A stretch of DNA of 64,000 nucleotides from Harenicola maris (GCA_018524345.1 JADQAZ010000003.1:620001-684000), one strand, 5' to 3'. Counted from the first letter of the stretch, positions 55,219 through 63,621 are shown. Notes: a model not told the origin generated them from the letters alone. Translations and numbers: made by a program.

Positions 55219-56346
55219 ATGGCTTATCTTCGCAATCTTGGTCTTATCGCGGTGCTCATGGCGGCCCCCCTGCCGGCTCTCGCGCATCACGGCAGCAGCG
55301 GGCAGTTTGACACCAGCGCCACGATTGAACTCTCGGGTACCATTACGCGTATTCGCCTCGTGAACCCGCATGCCTATGTGTATTTCGACTCCACCGATGA
55401 GAACGGCGAGGTCGTGAACCTTCGCTGCGAGTTGCAGTCGGGATCGCTGCTCAAGCGCAATGGGTGGACTACGGATCTGTTCGAGATCGGGAGCGAGATT
55501 TCCATTGTCGGCTCGCCTGATCGCACGGACCCGACGACATGCTACATGAGCCAGATCTCTTTCGAGAATGGCGTGGTGGCCTCGCGCTACAGCACCTTTG
55601 ATGACAGCGGCCAGATCGAGGCCGAGCAACGCCAGACAGAGCGCGACGATGGCACGCCGAACATTGATGGCAACTGGGCCATGGTGCGTGAGCGAGGGGC
55701 GCTTCCGGGTGGGGGCGGTCGCTCCGAGGTGGTACTGACCGAGGCGGGCGCGGCTGCGGTTGAGGGGGCGACCTCCGATGACAATCCGCGGTTCCAGTGT
55801 CAGGCTACGAATATCGTTCTGGATTGGTGGTTCGACCAGATGGTGAACACCATCACCCAAGCCGACGACAAGATCACCATGACCTATGGCTTTATGGACC
55901 TTGAGCGGACGATCTACCTTGATGGCACAGAAATGCCTGCTGATTATGAACCCAGCCGTGCGGGGTTTTCCACCGGTGAATGGGATGGCGACACGCTTGT
56001 TGTGACCACAAGCGGTTTTGACGAGGGTTGGATCAACGCTCCGATGGCCGAGGGCGAAGGCCGCCGTCCGCCGCGCCCTGCCAATGCTGAAGGTGGGGGT
56101 GAACGTCCGCCGCGTCCCGAGGGCGGGCGCCGTGGCCCACCATCACCTGTGAAGAACAGCCTTGAGCTTGTGGTGACCGAAAAGTTCACACTGAACGATG
56201 ACGGCACCCAGTTGATGCGGGAATATACCTTTGTTGATCCCGTCTATCTCGAGGCGCCGATCTCAGGCTCCGATGTCGTGACCCTGACAAGCGATGCCTA
56301 TGAACCCTATGCCTGTGATGATCTGACCGAAGAGCGTTCAGAGTAA
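55219..56346 (+). CDS. DUF6152 family secreted protein
   Basis: 375 aa with a signal peptide ending PALAHHG (about residue 22). The mature N-terminus HHGSSGQFDTSATIELSG and NPHAYVYFDS are typical of DUF6152. A low-complexity Arg/Pro/Gly tract (RRPPRPANAEGGGERPPRP) lies near residues 278-305. Histidines at the mature N-terminus could bind metal. Function unknown. It is first in a run of five same-strand envelope genes. Confidence 0.8.
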   Translation: MAYLRNLGLIAVLMAAPLPALAHHGSSGQFDTSATIELSGTITRIRLVNPHAYVYFDSTDENGEVVNLRCELQSGSLLKRNGWTTDLFEIGSEISIVGSPDRTDPTTCYMSQISFENGVVASRYSTFDDSGQIEAEQRQTERDDGTPNIDGNWAMVRERGALPGGGGRSEVVLTEAGAAAVEGATSDDNPRFQCQATNIVLDWWFDQMVNTITQADDKITMTYGFMDLERTIYLDGTEMPADYEPSRAGFSTGEWDGDTLVVTTSGFDEGWINAPMAEGEGRRPPRPANAEGGGERPPRPEGGRRGPPSPVKNSLELVVTEKFTLNDDGTQLMREYTFVDPVYLEAPISGSDVVTLTSDAYEPYACDDLTEERSE

Positions 56347-56353
56347 TCGGCGG

Positions 56354-56371
56354 GGCCGCAATGCTGCGGCC
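56354..56371 (+). promoter_or_regulatory. Short GC hairpin directly after the DUF6152 gene
   Basis: GGCCGCA-ATGC-TGCGGCC, a 7-bp perfect stem eight bases after the stop. It is the first of two stems in this gap. Confidence 0.5.
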
Positions 56372-56405
56372 TTGCCTCAATGACCACCACTCACGAACGG
56401 GCATT

Positions 56406-56443
56406 GTTGCACCGTTGCAGATATTTTCCCGCAACGGTGCAAC
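56406..56443 (+). promoter_or_regulatory. 13-bp perfect intercistronic inverted repeat
   Basis: GTTGCACCGTTGC (56406-56418) and GCAACGGTGCAAC (56431-56443) around a 12-nt loop. It lies between the secreted DUF6152 gene and the first membrane gene, and may lower downstream expression or serve as a regulator site. Confidence 0.65.
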
Positions 56444-56468
56444 ACCTTATCTTTGGAAGGCACCCTTT

Positions 56469-56927
56469 ATGGACGCGCTATTCTGGCTGGAAGACTCCTT
56501 TGTCGGCATGACGGTTTCCAGCACGCAGTGGGGCTATCCCATTGTTCTTTCTCTGCATGCTGTCGGAATGGCCAGCCTTGTGGGGGTAGCGCTGATGCTG
56601 ACGATCAAGGTCTTGGGCTTTGGCACCTCCATTCCAGTGACCTCCATGGCGCCCTACTGGCGCGTGGCTCTTGGGGGCTTCTTTCTGAACCTCGTGTCCG
56701 GCACGGCACTGTTTTGCGGAAATGCCTCGGAGCTTTTCTTCAACCTCGCCTTCCGCATCAAGATCGCGCTGGTTTTTGCGGGGCTGGTCCTGACGTGGTG
56801 GTTGGTCCGTATCTGTATCAAGCGCGTTGATGCGGTCTCGGTTGGGCAGCAGTGGCTCGCCTTTCTGGCCATGGCGACATGGATCACCGCGATCATTTTT
56901 GGCCGTCTTATCGGATATTGGGCTTAG
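56469..56927 (+). CDS. Small integral membrane protein (DUF6644-like), copy 1
   Basis: 152 aa with four predicted helices. A preserved layout links it to the next gene: an N-terminal FWLEDSFVGMTV, then PIVLSLHAVGMASLVGVALM with a histidine in helix 1, LVSGTALFCGNA in helix 2/3 and a final WITAIIFGRLIGYW. GGAAGG precedes the ATG. Function unknown; the intramembrane His could bind heme or metal. Confidence 0.72.
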   Translation: MDALFWLEDSFVGMTVSSTQWGYPIVLSLHAVGMASLVGVALMLTIKVLGFGTSIPVTSMAPYWRVALGGFFLNLVSGTALFCGNASELFFNLAFRIKIALVFAGLVLTWWLVRICIKRVDAVSVGQQWLAFLAMATWITAIIFGRLIGYWA

Positions 56928-56938
56928 GGGGTGTTGGT

Positions 56939-57436
56939 ATGAATACTGTGATCAACTGGGTGATCGATACCTTGAATGCCACGGCGGTCAGCGGGTTTGT
57001 CATGGACAATGCCTATGTGTTTCCGTTCCTAGAAATGATGCACTTCGTCGGGCTGTGCCTGCTGTTTGGTGCTCTTATCGTGGTTGATCTGCGAGTGGTG
57101 GGGTTTGCGAAAGCTGTGCCAATCAACCGCGTTGAGGTTTTTGTGCGATTTGCCCTGATCGGGTTTGCGATCAACCTGCTGTCAGGCGCGCTCTTTGTGG
57201 TCGGGAATTCCGACCGTTACCTCGTCAATATTGCGTTTTGGGCCAAGATGGGGGTGATCTTCGTCGCTGGCCTTAACACGGCGTATTTCGTGCGGCGGAT
57301 CAAGCCGCAGATGGACAGTGGCATCCCGTCAGAGGAACTGACCAAGGGGGCGCATGTTGTGGCCTGGCTGTCTTTGGCGCTTTGGACCAGCGTTATCTTT
57401 CTGGGCCGGTTTATTCCTTATGTCGAAGACCTCTAG
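56939..57436 (+). CDS. Small integral membrane protein (DUF6644-like), copy 2
   Basis: 165-aa four-helix membrane protein. It parallels the preceding gene: FPFLEMMHFVGLCLLFGALI again places a His in the first long helix, followed by LLSGALFVVGN and a C-terminal SVIFLGRFIPY. The two are probably an ancient duplication forming a heterodimer. It starts 12 bp after copy 1 and overlaps the HupE gene by 17 bases. Confidence 0.72.
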   Translation: MNTVINWVIDTLNATAVSGFVMDNAYVFPFLEMMHFVGLCLLFGALIVVDLRVVGFAKAVPINRVEVFVRFALIGFAINLLSGALFVVGNSDRYLVNIAFWAKMGVIFVAGLNTAYFVRRIKPQMDSGIPSEELTKGAHVVAWLSLALWTSVIFLGRFIPYVEDL

Positions 57437-58100
57437 CGCTCTTTGGACCCTATTGGCAGTGGGGGCGGGGCTGTGCCTTGTCTCGCCTGCCATGGCCCAT
57501 GGCGTTGCGGCTCAGGATCAGGGGTTTTTGACCAGTGCCTCCGGTGTGCATATTGGCCCCTTCATCTATCTGGGGGCCAAGCACATGGTCACCGGATACG
57601 ATCACATCCTGTACTTGGTCGGGGTAATCTTCTTTTTGGGTAAGCTGCGCGATGTTGCGACATTCGTGAGCCTGTTTGCCCTTGGCCATTCGATCACCCT
57701 TCTCGCGGGGGTCTTGTCGGGCATTCATGTGAACCCCTTCCTGATTGACGCCGTCATTGGCCTGTCGGTCTGCTACAAGGCTCTGGAAAACCTCGGAGCG
57801 CTCCGGCTCGCGCCCCCTAGGCTTGCGGTTTTCACCTTTGGATTGGTCCATGGTTTCGGGCTGTCGAGCAGGCTGCAGGATTTGGCGCTGTCCCAAGACG
57901 GGCTGATTGCGAATATGCTGGCGTTTAACCTAGGGGTAGAGGTCGGGCAGGTGCTGGCCTTGGTGATGCTGTTCTGGGCGCTCGCCGCCCTTCGCCGGCT
58001 TGCCAATTTTCCATCCATTTCTACTAACGCAAACGTGCTCTTGTTCGCCGCGGGGCTGGTCCTGTTTGGCATGCAAGCCGTTGGCTACCTTACACAATGA
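57420..58100 (+). CDS. HupE/UreJ-family membrane protein
   Basis: 226 aa. A signal-like helix ends SPAMAHG, then the HupE/UreJ hallmark GAKHMVTGYDHILYLVGVI supplies the conserved His and Asp. HSITLLAGVLSG and LVHGFGLSSRLQ follow, giving six to seven helices. HupE/UreJ proteins transport nickel or other divalent metals in studied cases; many orphan members like this one have no known substrate. There is no urease or hydrogenase gene nearby. Confidence 0.85.
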   Translation: MSKTSSALWTLLAVGAGLCLVSPAMAHGVAAQDQGFLTSASGVHIGPFIYLGAKHMVTGYDHILYLVGVIFFLGKLRDVATFVSLFALGHSITLLAGVLSGIHVNPFLIDAVIGLSVCYKALENLGALRLAPPRLAVFTFGLVHGFGLSSRLQDLALSQDGLIANMLAFNLGVEVGQVLALVMLFWALAALRRLANFPSISTNANVLLFAAGLVLFGMQAVGYLTQ

Positions 58101-58113
58101 AGGAGACTGCCGC

Positions 58114-58755
58114 ATGAACCTACCCTCCAAACTCACTCTCGGGGCCCTTGGGGCCGGGGCTCTGCTCACAGTGGCGGTTCTGCCCGCCGAATACGGAATT
58201 GACCCAACAGGCCTCGGGCAAAAGCTGGGCCTGACCGCATTGGCACAAGAGGCCGGAACCCCGGCGGCGTTCGAGGGGGAGATGTCCTTCAACATTGGCG
58301 CCTATGATCCAACGGCAGAGCGGATTAACCAGTCCGTTCAGGGGCTGATCCATCTTGAGGATGCGCCGTTCCACAACGAAGTGATCGACATCGAGATCGA
58401 GGATTACGGCGAGGTCGAATACAAATTCATCATGCCTGCCGACACGACCTTCGTTTACTCTTGGGAGGTGTTGGACGCGGTTGGGGAAGGGGTCTACTAC
58501 GATTTCCACGGGCACCCGTCGAGCGATGACGCCGTGAACTATCCAGAGGGCTTTGAAATGGCCTATGCCAAGGGCGAGGGCCTGACTCAAAGCGGGTCTT
58601 TCACGACCCCCTTTGCCGGCTATCACGGGTTCTACTTTATGAACATCGAGGAGGGCCCGATCACCCTGCGCCTCAACATCGCGGGGTATTGGGAGGACAG
58701 CAAAGAAATGTATCGCGCCATCAAAGGAGAGGTCGTCCATAGCGAGGAGTTCTGA
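58114..58755 (+). CDS. Membrane-anchored periplasmic protein of the HupE-linked cluster
   Basis: 213 aa. A single N-terminal helix (LGALGAGALLTVAVLPAEYG) is followed by a soluble acidic domain with aromatic-rich segments (SGSFTTPFAGYHGFYFMNIE) and the end LRLNIAGYWEDSKEMYR. It resembles proteins annotated as transmembrane anchors next to HupE/UreJ genes. AAGGAGA precedes the ATG. It is the last gene of the cluster; role unknown. Confidence 0.72.
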   Translation: MNLPSKLTLGALGAGALLTVAVLPAEYGIDPTGLGQKLGLTALAQEAGTPAAFEGEMSFNIGAYDPTAERINQSVQGLIHLEDAPFHNEVIDIEIEDYGEVEYKFIMPADTTFVYSWEVLDAVGEGVYYDFHGHPSSDDAVNYPEGFEMAYAKGEGLTQSGSFTTPFAGYHGFYFMNIEEGPITLRLNIAGYWEDSKEMYRAIKGEVVHSEEF

Positions 58756-58849
58756 CCCCATGGGTGAACTGCTCAAGGTTCCGGTTAACAGGCCGTAATC
58801 CGAAGACTGGGGGCCAAATCAGGAGGGAGCGAAGATTCTCAGAAAAGTT

Positions 58850-58875
58850 GGAACCAGAGCAAGGGGGCGCGTGTT
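58850..58875 (+). promoter_or_regulatory. Candidate EcfG (general stress sigma) promoter for the DUF1328 gene
   Basis: GGAAC (58850-58854), 17-bp spacer, TGTT (58872-58875), close to the EcfG consensus GGAAC-N16/17-CGTT. It is 52 bp upstream of the DUF1328 start, and the stress sigma factor is encoded nearby. Confidence 0.55.
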
Positions 58876-58927
58876 GAGATTTGATACTGGCCGGAGCCAA
58901 CCGGCATACCAACAGAGGAGAACCAAC

Positions 58928-59089
58928 ATGCTACACTATGCAGTTATCTTTTTTATCGTCGCTTTGATCGCAGGGGTCTTCGGATTTGGCGGGATCGCCT
59001 CCGCTTCTGCGGGCATCGCGCAAATCCTCTTTGTCATCTTCCTCGTTCTGTTTGTCGGCACTTTGGTCCTGCGGGCCATACGTGGATAA
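58928..59089 (+). CDS. DUF1328 (YtjA-like) small membrane protein
   Basis: 53 aa with two hydrophobic helices: [20 protein letters not shown] and [18 protein letters not shown]. This matches DUF1328 in length and sequence. An AGAGGAG ribosome-binding site precedes the ATG at 58928. It is likely a general-stress envelope peptide, given the candidate EcfG promoter. Function not established. Confidence 0.88.
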   Translation: MLHYAVIFFIVALIAGVFGFGGIASASAGIAQILFVIFLVLFVGTLVLRAIRG

Positions 59090-59118
59090 TGAGGCGGGGC
59101 AGACCGCCTTTGACACAA

Positions 59119-59155
59119 AAAAGGCCTGCGAAGTGGATTGCTTCGCAGGCCTTTT
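59119..59155. terminator. Bidirectional rho-independent terminator
   Basis: A 15-bp perfect stem (59119-59133 / 59141-59155) with a seven-base loop, flanked by A-run and T-run on opposite sides. It lies between convergent DUF1328 and phyR genes and fits termination in both directions. Confidence 0.92.
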
Positions 59156-59169
59156 AATTTTTTGAGAGA

Positions 59170-59979
59170 TCAGGATTTTAGGGTTTCAGTCGAAGCAAAG
59201 AACATGGCTTGGCTGACTGCGGACTGCACTTGGGCCTCTTGAAACGGCTTGGAAATCAGGAAGGCGGGTTCCGGCCGGTCACCCGTCAGGAGCCGTTCAG
59301 GGAAGGCCGTAATAAAGATGACGGGAACATCCATCGTCTTGAGCAAATCATTCACGGCATCGATACCAGAGGAGTTATCGGCCAGTTGAATATCGGCAAG
59401 GATCAGATCCGCATTCATCTGCGCGCCAAGGGTCAGGGCCTCCTTGTGCGTGCGAGCGACGCCTGTGACCTGATGGCCAAGGGCGGTTACGATTTCTGAA
59501 AGGTCGGCGGCGATGATGGGCTCATCCTCGATGATCATGACGCGGCCCTTGAAACTGTCGGCAAGTTCGGAATTTGCGATCCCAATCAGTTCACGCACCT
59601 CTTCCACGTCAATCTGCATGATTTCGGCGATGTTGGAGACGCTGAACTCCTCGACAGTGCGGAGCAGCAGAGCCTCGCGGGAGTTTGCGGTAAGGTTGGC
59701 CAGAAGCCCATGGGCACGGCTGTGCAGATCGGATTCCGGTTCGGAGAGCTGTTGGCCCGACGTCGACCAGACGGCATGAAAGCACTTGAAAAGGTTCACT
59801 TTGATCGAGTTTTCATTCTCGAACGGCGAGCGGTCCTTGAGAATGGTCTCGAGAGTTGCGACAGTGTAGTTGTCGCCGCGTGTTTGAGAGCCGGTGAGCG
59901 CGCGGGTATAGCGCCTCAAATAGGGCAACTGAGCCGCGAGGAGGTCAGAAAAGTTTGCGTCTTCAAGCGTATCGTTCAT
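59170..59979 (-). CDS. phyR: General stress response regulator PhyR (anti-anti-sigma)
   Basis: 269 aa. The N-terminal half is an ECF sigma-like domain without DNA-binding function (LLAAQLPYLRRYTRALTGS onward). The C-terminal half is a receiver (MIIEDEPIIAADL; phospho-acceptor Asp in LILADIQLAD; Lys in LISKPF) with the FITAFPERLLTG version of the FATGUY motif. Phosphorylated PhyR binds NepR and releases EcfG. The start MNDTLEDAN at 59979 is clear. It is divergent from nepR with an EcfG promoter between. Confidence 0.96.
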   Translation of the reverse strand: MNDTLEDANFSDLLAAQLPYLRRYTRALTGSQTRGDNYTVATLETILKDRSPFENENSIKVNLFKCFHAVWSTSGQQLSEPESDLHSRAHGLLANLTANSREALLLRTVEEFSVSNIAEIMQIDVEEVRELIGIANSELADSFKGRVMIIEDEPIIAADLSEIVTALGHQVTGVARTHKEALTLGAQMNADLILADIQLADNSSGIDAVNDLLKTMDVPVIFITAFPERLLTGDRPEPAFLISKPFQEAQVQSAVSQAMFFASTETLKS

Positions 59980-60006
59980 TTTTCGAACCTTTTTTTGATA
60001 TTCCTT

Positions 60007-60038
60007 GGAACCAAACGCGTGTGAGCGCAGTTGGTTCC
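60007..60038. promoter_or_regulatory. Bidirectional EcfG promoter element between phyR and nepR
   Basis: On the minus strand GGAAC (60038-60034), exactly 16 bp, then CGTT (60017-60014): a perfect EcfG promoter for phyR. On the plus strand GGAAC (60007-60011), 17 bp, AGTT gives a near-consensus one for nepR-ecfG. The -35 elements are arms of one inverted repeat (GGAACCAA / TTGGTTCC). Confidence 0.82.
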
Positions 60039-60079
60039 ATGGGTTGGTAATTTTTATAGCACTGAGGCACGGAAAGAAC

Positions 60080-60244
60080 ATGACAAGTCGCGACGCACCT
60101 AAGAAGGCTAGAATTGCCAAATACATCGACGAAAGTCTCAAGCAAGTTTTTTCTGAGCTTGAGGCCGATACAATGCCCGATCAGATCACGGACCTTTTGT
60201 CCGTTCTGCGCGCACAGGACGACGCATTGAAGGGCAAAAAATGA
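60080..60244 (+). CDS. nepR: Anti-sigma factor NepR
   Basis: 54-aa NepR-family protein. The core helices IAKYIDESLKQVFSELE and MPDQITDLLSVLRAQD match the family. It sequesters EcfG until phospho-PhyR binds. Its stop overlaps the ecfG start by four bases, coupling anti-sigma to sigma synthesis. Confidence 0.94.
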   Translation: MTSRDAPKKARIAKYIDESLKQVFSELEADTMPDQITDLLSVLRAQDDALKGKK

Positions 60245-60798
60245 ATAATCTAGATCCCAGAGATGAGCTGGTGACCCATTTGCCAGCCCTGCGGGCCTTT
60301 GCCCTGAGTTTGACGCGCAACCGTGCGAGCGCCGATGACATGATGCAAGACACTGTCCTTAAGGCATGGACAAACATGGATAAATTCGAGCCGGGCACCA
60401 ACATGCGCGCCTGGCTGTTCACCATACTGCGCAACAACTTCTACACCAGTCGCAGAAAGCTGAACCGCGAGGTGGCGGATGTGGACAATGCGTTTTCCGA
60501 TACCTTGGCGGTGAAGCCCGACCACGATGGACGCCTTCAAATGATGGATTTCAAGCATGCGTTCGATTTGCTGCCCGACGAGCAACGCGAGGCCTTGATC
60601 CTCGTTGGTGCGTCGGGGTTCACCTATGACGAGGCGGCGGAAACTTGCGGAGTTGCCCCCGGCACGATCAAAAGCCGTGTGAACAGAGCGCGGGCAAAAT
60701 TGACCGAACTGCTAAAGCTTGAAGAAGACGAGGCGATGGAGCTTACGGATACCGCGACAACAGCCGTTGTTGGCAATATCGAGGTTCCCTCACGATGA
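60241..60798 (+). CDS. ecfG: General stress ECF sigma factor EcfG
   Basis: 185 aa. Region 2 (LPALRAFALSLTRNRASADD; MRAWLFTILRNNFY) and region 4 (LLPDEQREALILVGASGFTY; GVAPGTIKSRVNRARAKL) of an ECF sigma are intact. An acidic tail follows. Placement between nepR and a sensor kinase, divergent from phyR, identifies it as EcfG. It probably recognises the GGAAC-type promoters found at 58850, 60007-60038 and 63596. Confidence 0.95.
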   Translation: MNNLDPRDELVTHLPALRAFALSLTRNRASADDMMQDTVLKAWTNMDKFEPGTNMRAWLFTILRNNFYTSRRKLNREVADVDNAFSDTLAVKPDHDGRLQMMDFKHAFDLLPDEQREALILVGASGFTYDEAAETCGVAPGTIKSRVNRARAKLTELLKLEEDEAMELTDTATTAVVGNIEVPSR

Positions 60799-62498
60799 CG
60801 CCGAGGTGGTTCAACAACCTGCGTGTGCAGATTGTGTTGTTGCTATCCCTCGCGTTGTTTCCTTTGGCAGCCGTCGCAATTTACCAAACCGGGCGGGTGG
60901 AGGATGAATCCACCCGCAATGCGGAACTGGCCCTGCTGGCGCTCACGCGGAGTGCGGCCAAAGAGGAAGAGCTTTTTATTCAGCGCGCCCTTGGTGTTGC
61001 GCGCTTTTTTGGCACTGTCGCGGGTGACTTGATGGATGATCCCGAGGCCTGCGTTGAAAAGCTGCAAAGCTTCGTCTCGGGAAACTCAAACTACAGCTTT
61101 CTGGGGGTGGTGCCTCCCTCTGGTATCATGACCTGCACTTCGGCGGGCGGTGAGTTCGATGCCAGCACGGGCCCGTATTTCGCACAACTGATGGAGACGA
61201 AGACGCGCACTATCGTTGCAAATCCGAGGGGGCCGCTAAGTCAGGAATCGATTTTCAACATCTCCGAACCTTTCGAGATCGATGGCGAATTTTCCGGTTT
61301 TGTCTCCATTTCCATCCCGCACAGGGGCATGCCCAAGGCCTCGCTTGATCTTGAAAAGCTCGGCTTGGTGGATTTGCTCACCTTCAATGCGAGCGACGAG
61401 ATTTTGACAGCTCGAAACAGTATGGAGAACGCGCACCTTGAACTTCCTGTCGACTGGACCTTCGGCAGTTTGCGCAGTTTGCGCGGGCATGCCTTTAAAA
61501 GCGTCAACCAATTGGGCGAAACACGGACCTATACCGTTGTTCCCATTCAAGGAAGCTCCGCCACTGTTCTGGCGGTCTGGCGCACGGACAAGGGGCCAGC
61601 GGGGCAGATCAGTGACATAGTGGGGCCAGCGGTGTTCCCGATCCTGATGTGGATCGCGAGTATGGCCGTGGCGATGATCTCGATCCATACTTTGGTGCTT
61701 CGCCATATCCACCGCCTGCGCCACAACATGGATGAATTCGCCGAAACGCGCAGTGTGGAAACCCTAACGGACTACGCTGCGATGCCGAACGAGTTGCAAT
61801 CGCTTGTCGGTAATTTCGAACGCATGACGGATGACATCATGCGCGAAGAGGCCGAGCTGGAAGATATGGTGCGCGAGAAGAACGTCCTTATCAAAGAGGT
61901 TCATCACCGCGTCAAAAACAATCTTCAGCTGATTTCATCCATCATGAACATGAAGATACGGGCCGCTCAACACGATGAGACGAAGTCGGTCTTGATGCGG
62001 TTGCAGGACAGGGTGCTGAGCCTCGCCTCGATTCACCGTGATCTCTATCAATCGAAACATGGCGGTATGGCGAATGTCGGGGCCTTGGTGTCTGATATCA
62101 TTGAAAACTCGGTGGAAATCGCGGCGGTGTCGGATGACTCCATTCGTGTGGAAACCGATGTTGATCCGGTGCTGTTGTATCCGGATCAGGCGGTTCCTTT
62201 GGCCCTGCTCGTCGCCGAGGGCATGACAAACGCGATGAAATATATCGGTGACACCGGGACTTCGAAACCCTTTATCAGGGCATCCCTGAAGAAAGAGGGC
62301 GACGAATGTTCTCTGCGGTTGGAAAACTCGGTTGGCCTGCGGCCCGATGCGGAAAGCACCGGTCTGGGCAAAAAACTGATCAATGCCTTTGCTGTGCAGC
62401 TAGGGGGAGAAATCCACCTGGAAGACGACGGGACGATCTTTACCCTGCGGTTGCGGTTCAAAATTGAAGAGTTCGTTCCGGACGCTCGAGATTTTTAA
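60795..62498 (+). CDS. Membrane sensor histidine kinase (HisKA_2), likely input kinase for PhyR
   Basis: 567 aa. One helix near residues 12-30, a periplasmic sensor domain to about 270, a second helix at about 275-300, a HAMP-like linker, then HisKA_2 with the phospho-acceptor in EVHHRVKNNLQL and the ATPase domain (N box LLVAEGMTNAMKY; G box STGLGKKLINAF). It overlaps ecfG by four bases. Position and class fit the PhyK-type kinases that feed PhyR. Confidence 0.9.
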   Translation: MTPRWFNNLRVQIVLLLSLALFPLAAVAIYQTGRVEDESTRNAELALLALTRSAAKEEELFIQRALGVARFFGTVAGDLMDDPEACVEKLQSFVSGNSNYSFLGVVPPSGIMTCTSAGGEFDASTGPYFAQLMETKTRTIVANPRGPLSQESIFNISEPFEIDGEFSGFVSISIPHRGMPKASLDLEKLGLVDLLTFNASDEILTARNSMENAHLELPVDWTFGSLRSLRGHAFKSVNQLGETRTYTVVPIQGSSATVLAVWRTDKGPAGQISDIVGPAVFPILMWIASMAVAMISIHTLVLRHIHRLRHNMDEFAETRSVETLTDYAAMPNELQSLVGNFERMTDDIMREEAELEDMVREKNVLIKEVHHRVKNNLQLISSIMNMKIRAAQHDETKSVLMRLQDRVLSLASIHRDLYQSKHGGMANVGALVSDIIENSVEIAAVSDDSIRVETDVDPVLLYPDQAVPLALLVAEGMTNAMKYIGDTGTSKPFIRASLKKEGDECSLRLENSVGLRPDAESTGLGKKLINAFAVQLGGEIHLEDDGTIFTLRLRFKIEEFVPDARDF

Positions 62499-62533
62499 CC
62501 GCGTTCGGCTCTGTCGATGGTAGTAGTATCAGA

Positions 62534-63574
62534 TTACGCCTGACTAGCTTCTGCCTGTTCCTCAGCCAAAGGAGCGGAAGGCAGGCACTTCAGAATGGTA
62601 ATGCACCAGATCAAAAGCGGTATCGCAATGATGCCGCCAATCGGCCCCCAAAGCCACATCCAGAACACCAGCGATAGAAACACGGTCAGCGGGTTAACCG
62701 AGAGACTTCTGCCCACCATCATGGGCGTGACGAACTGGGCCTCTGTGGCGTTCAAAACAAAGTAGATCAGAGCGGGCATGAAGCTCGTCGGGCCATCGAA
62801 AACCACAATGCCGGTGACCGTCAGCATGGAAATCATGGCCATCGGGCCAAGGTAGAGAAGGAAGTTCAACGCAAAAGCGAGCAGGCCCCAGAGTACAGGC
62901 GATGGCATGCCGAGAAGCTCCATCACGATCATGACAATAACCCCAAGGCCCAGATTGATCGCGCTGATCGTCAACACGTAGCGGGAGACCTGTTGGCCCG
63001 CCATTCTCAAATCGCCTTCGCCGAGTTTGAACGAGGCTGCGCTGACCCAAGCATAGAGGTCGTTCTTGACCATCAGAAAGAAATACAATGTCCCTGCGAA
63101 GATCAGACACTGAGCCGCGAACTGCGGGGCAAAGAAGAGTGCCTCGGTGATGGAGGGGAGGGCAACCGCGTCGCCATCCGCGCTACCTCCTGCGCCTGCA
63201 TCGGTTTCAATCGCGGCGGCCACATCCTCTGCGATTTTCTCGACTCCGCGCAGTGTGCGCCGCAACTCTTCGACGGTGCTGCGCAGTTCCTCCCAGATCA
63301 GAGGTGCGCGGTTGATGACGTCGGTGACATAGGGTTCCAGTAGCAAGAGCAGCGTCAGAATGATCAACAGAGCCAGTAGAACGGACAGGGCCGCCGAGAG
63401 GGCAGGGGGAAAGCGCAACCGATCCCAGAAATCCGACAGGGGGGTAAGGATAACGCCGAGCAGCAAGGCCGAAAGCACCGGCGCAAAGATGGTTTTGCCC
63501 TGTTGCAATGCAACGCAAAGGACAATGCCGGTCAGGATGAAGAGGCAGATAGTCGGCAGGTTTCGCTGGTTCAT
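62534..63574 (-). CDS. AI-2E family transporter (PerM/TqsA-like)
   Basis: 346-aa integral membrane protein with about eight helices. The family pattern is clear: an N-terminal helix pair, the soluble loop RAPLIWEELRSTVEELRRTL, and the C-terminal motif FVTPMMVGRSLSVNPLTVFL with FWMWLWGPIGGIIAIPLL. I chose MNQRNLPT at 63574, preceded by GGGGA. The substrate is uncertain; despite the family name few members move AI-2. A candidate EcfG promoter lies just upstream. Confidence 0.88.
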   Translation of the reverse strand: MNQRNLPTICLFILTGIVLCVALQQGKTIFAPVLSALLLGVILTPLSDFWDRLRFPPALSAALSVLLALLIILTLLLLLEPYVTDVINRAPLIWEELRSTVEELRRTLRGVEKIAEDVAAAIETDAGAGGSADGDAVALPSITEALFFAPQFAAQCLIFAGTLYFFLMVKNDLYAWVSAASFKLGEGDLRMAGQQVSRYVLTISAINLGLGVIVMIVMELLGMPSPVLWGLLAFALNFLLYLGPMAMISMLTVTGIVVFDGPTSFMPALIYFVLNATEAQFVTPMMVGRSLSVNPLTVFLSLVFWMWLWGPIGGIIAIPLLIWCITILKCLPSAPLAEEQAEASQA

Positions 63575-63595
63575 GATGGTCCCCGTTTCCATGCA

Positions 63596-63621
63596 AACTC
63601 TGGAGCCTGCACATTCGTTCC
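63596..63621 (-). promoter_or_regulatory. Candidate EcfG promoter for the AI-2E-type gene
   Basis: Minus-strand GGAAC (63621-63617), 17-bp spacer, AGTT (63599-63596), identical in spacing and -10 to the nepR-side element. The start codon is 22 bp downstream. Confidence 0.5.

Noticed and set aside
56324-56443. Possible mobile repeat, because two stems lie close together after the DUF6152 gene
   Set aside because: The stems differ in sequence, and I did not recognise either sequence elsewhere in the window; they are better explained as local mRNA structures.
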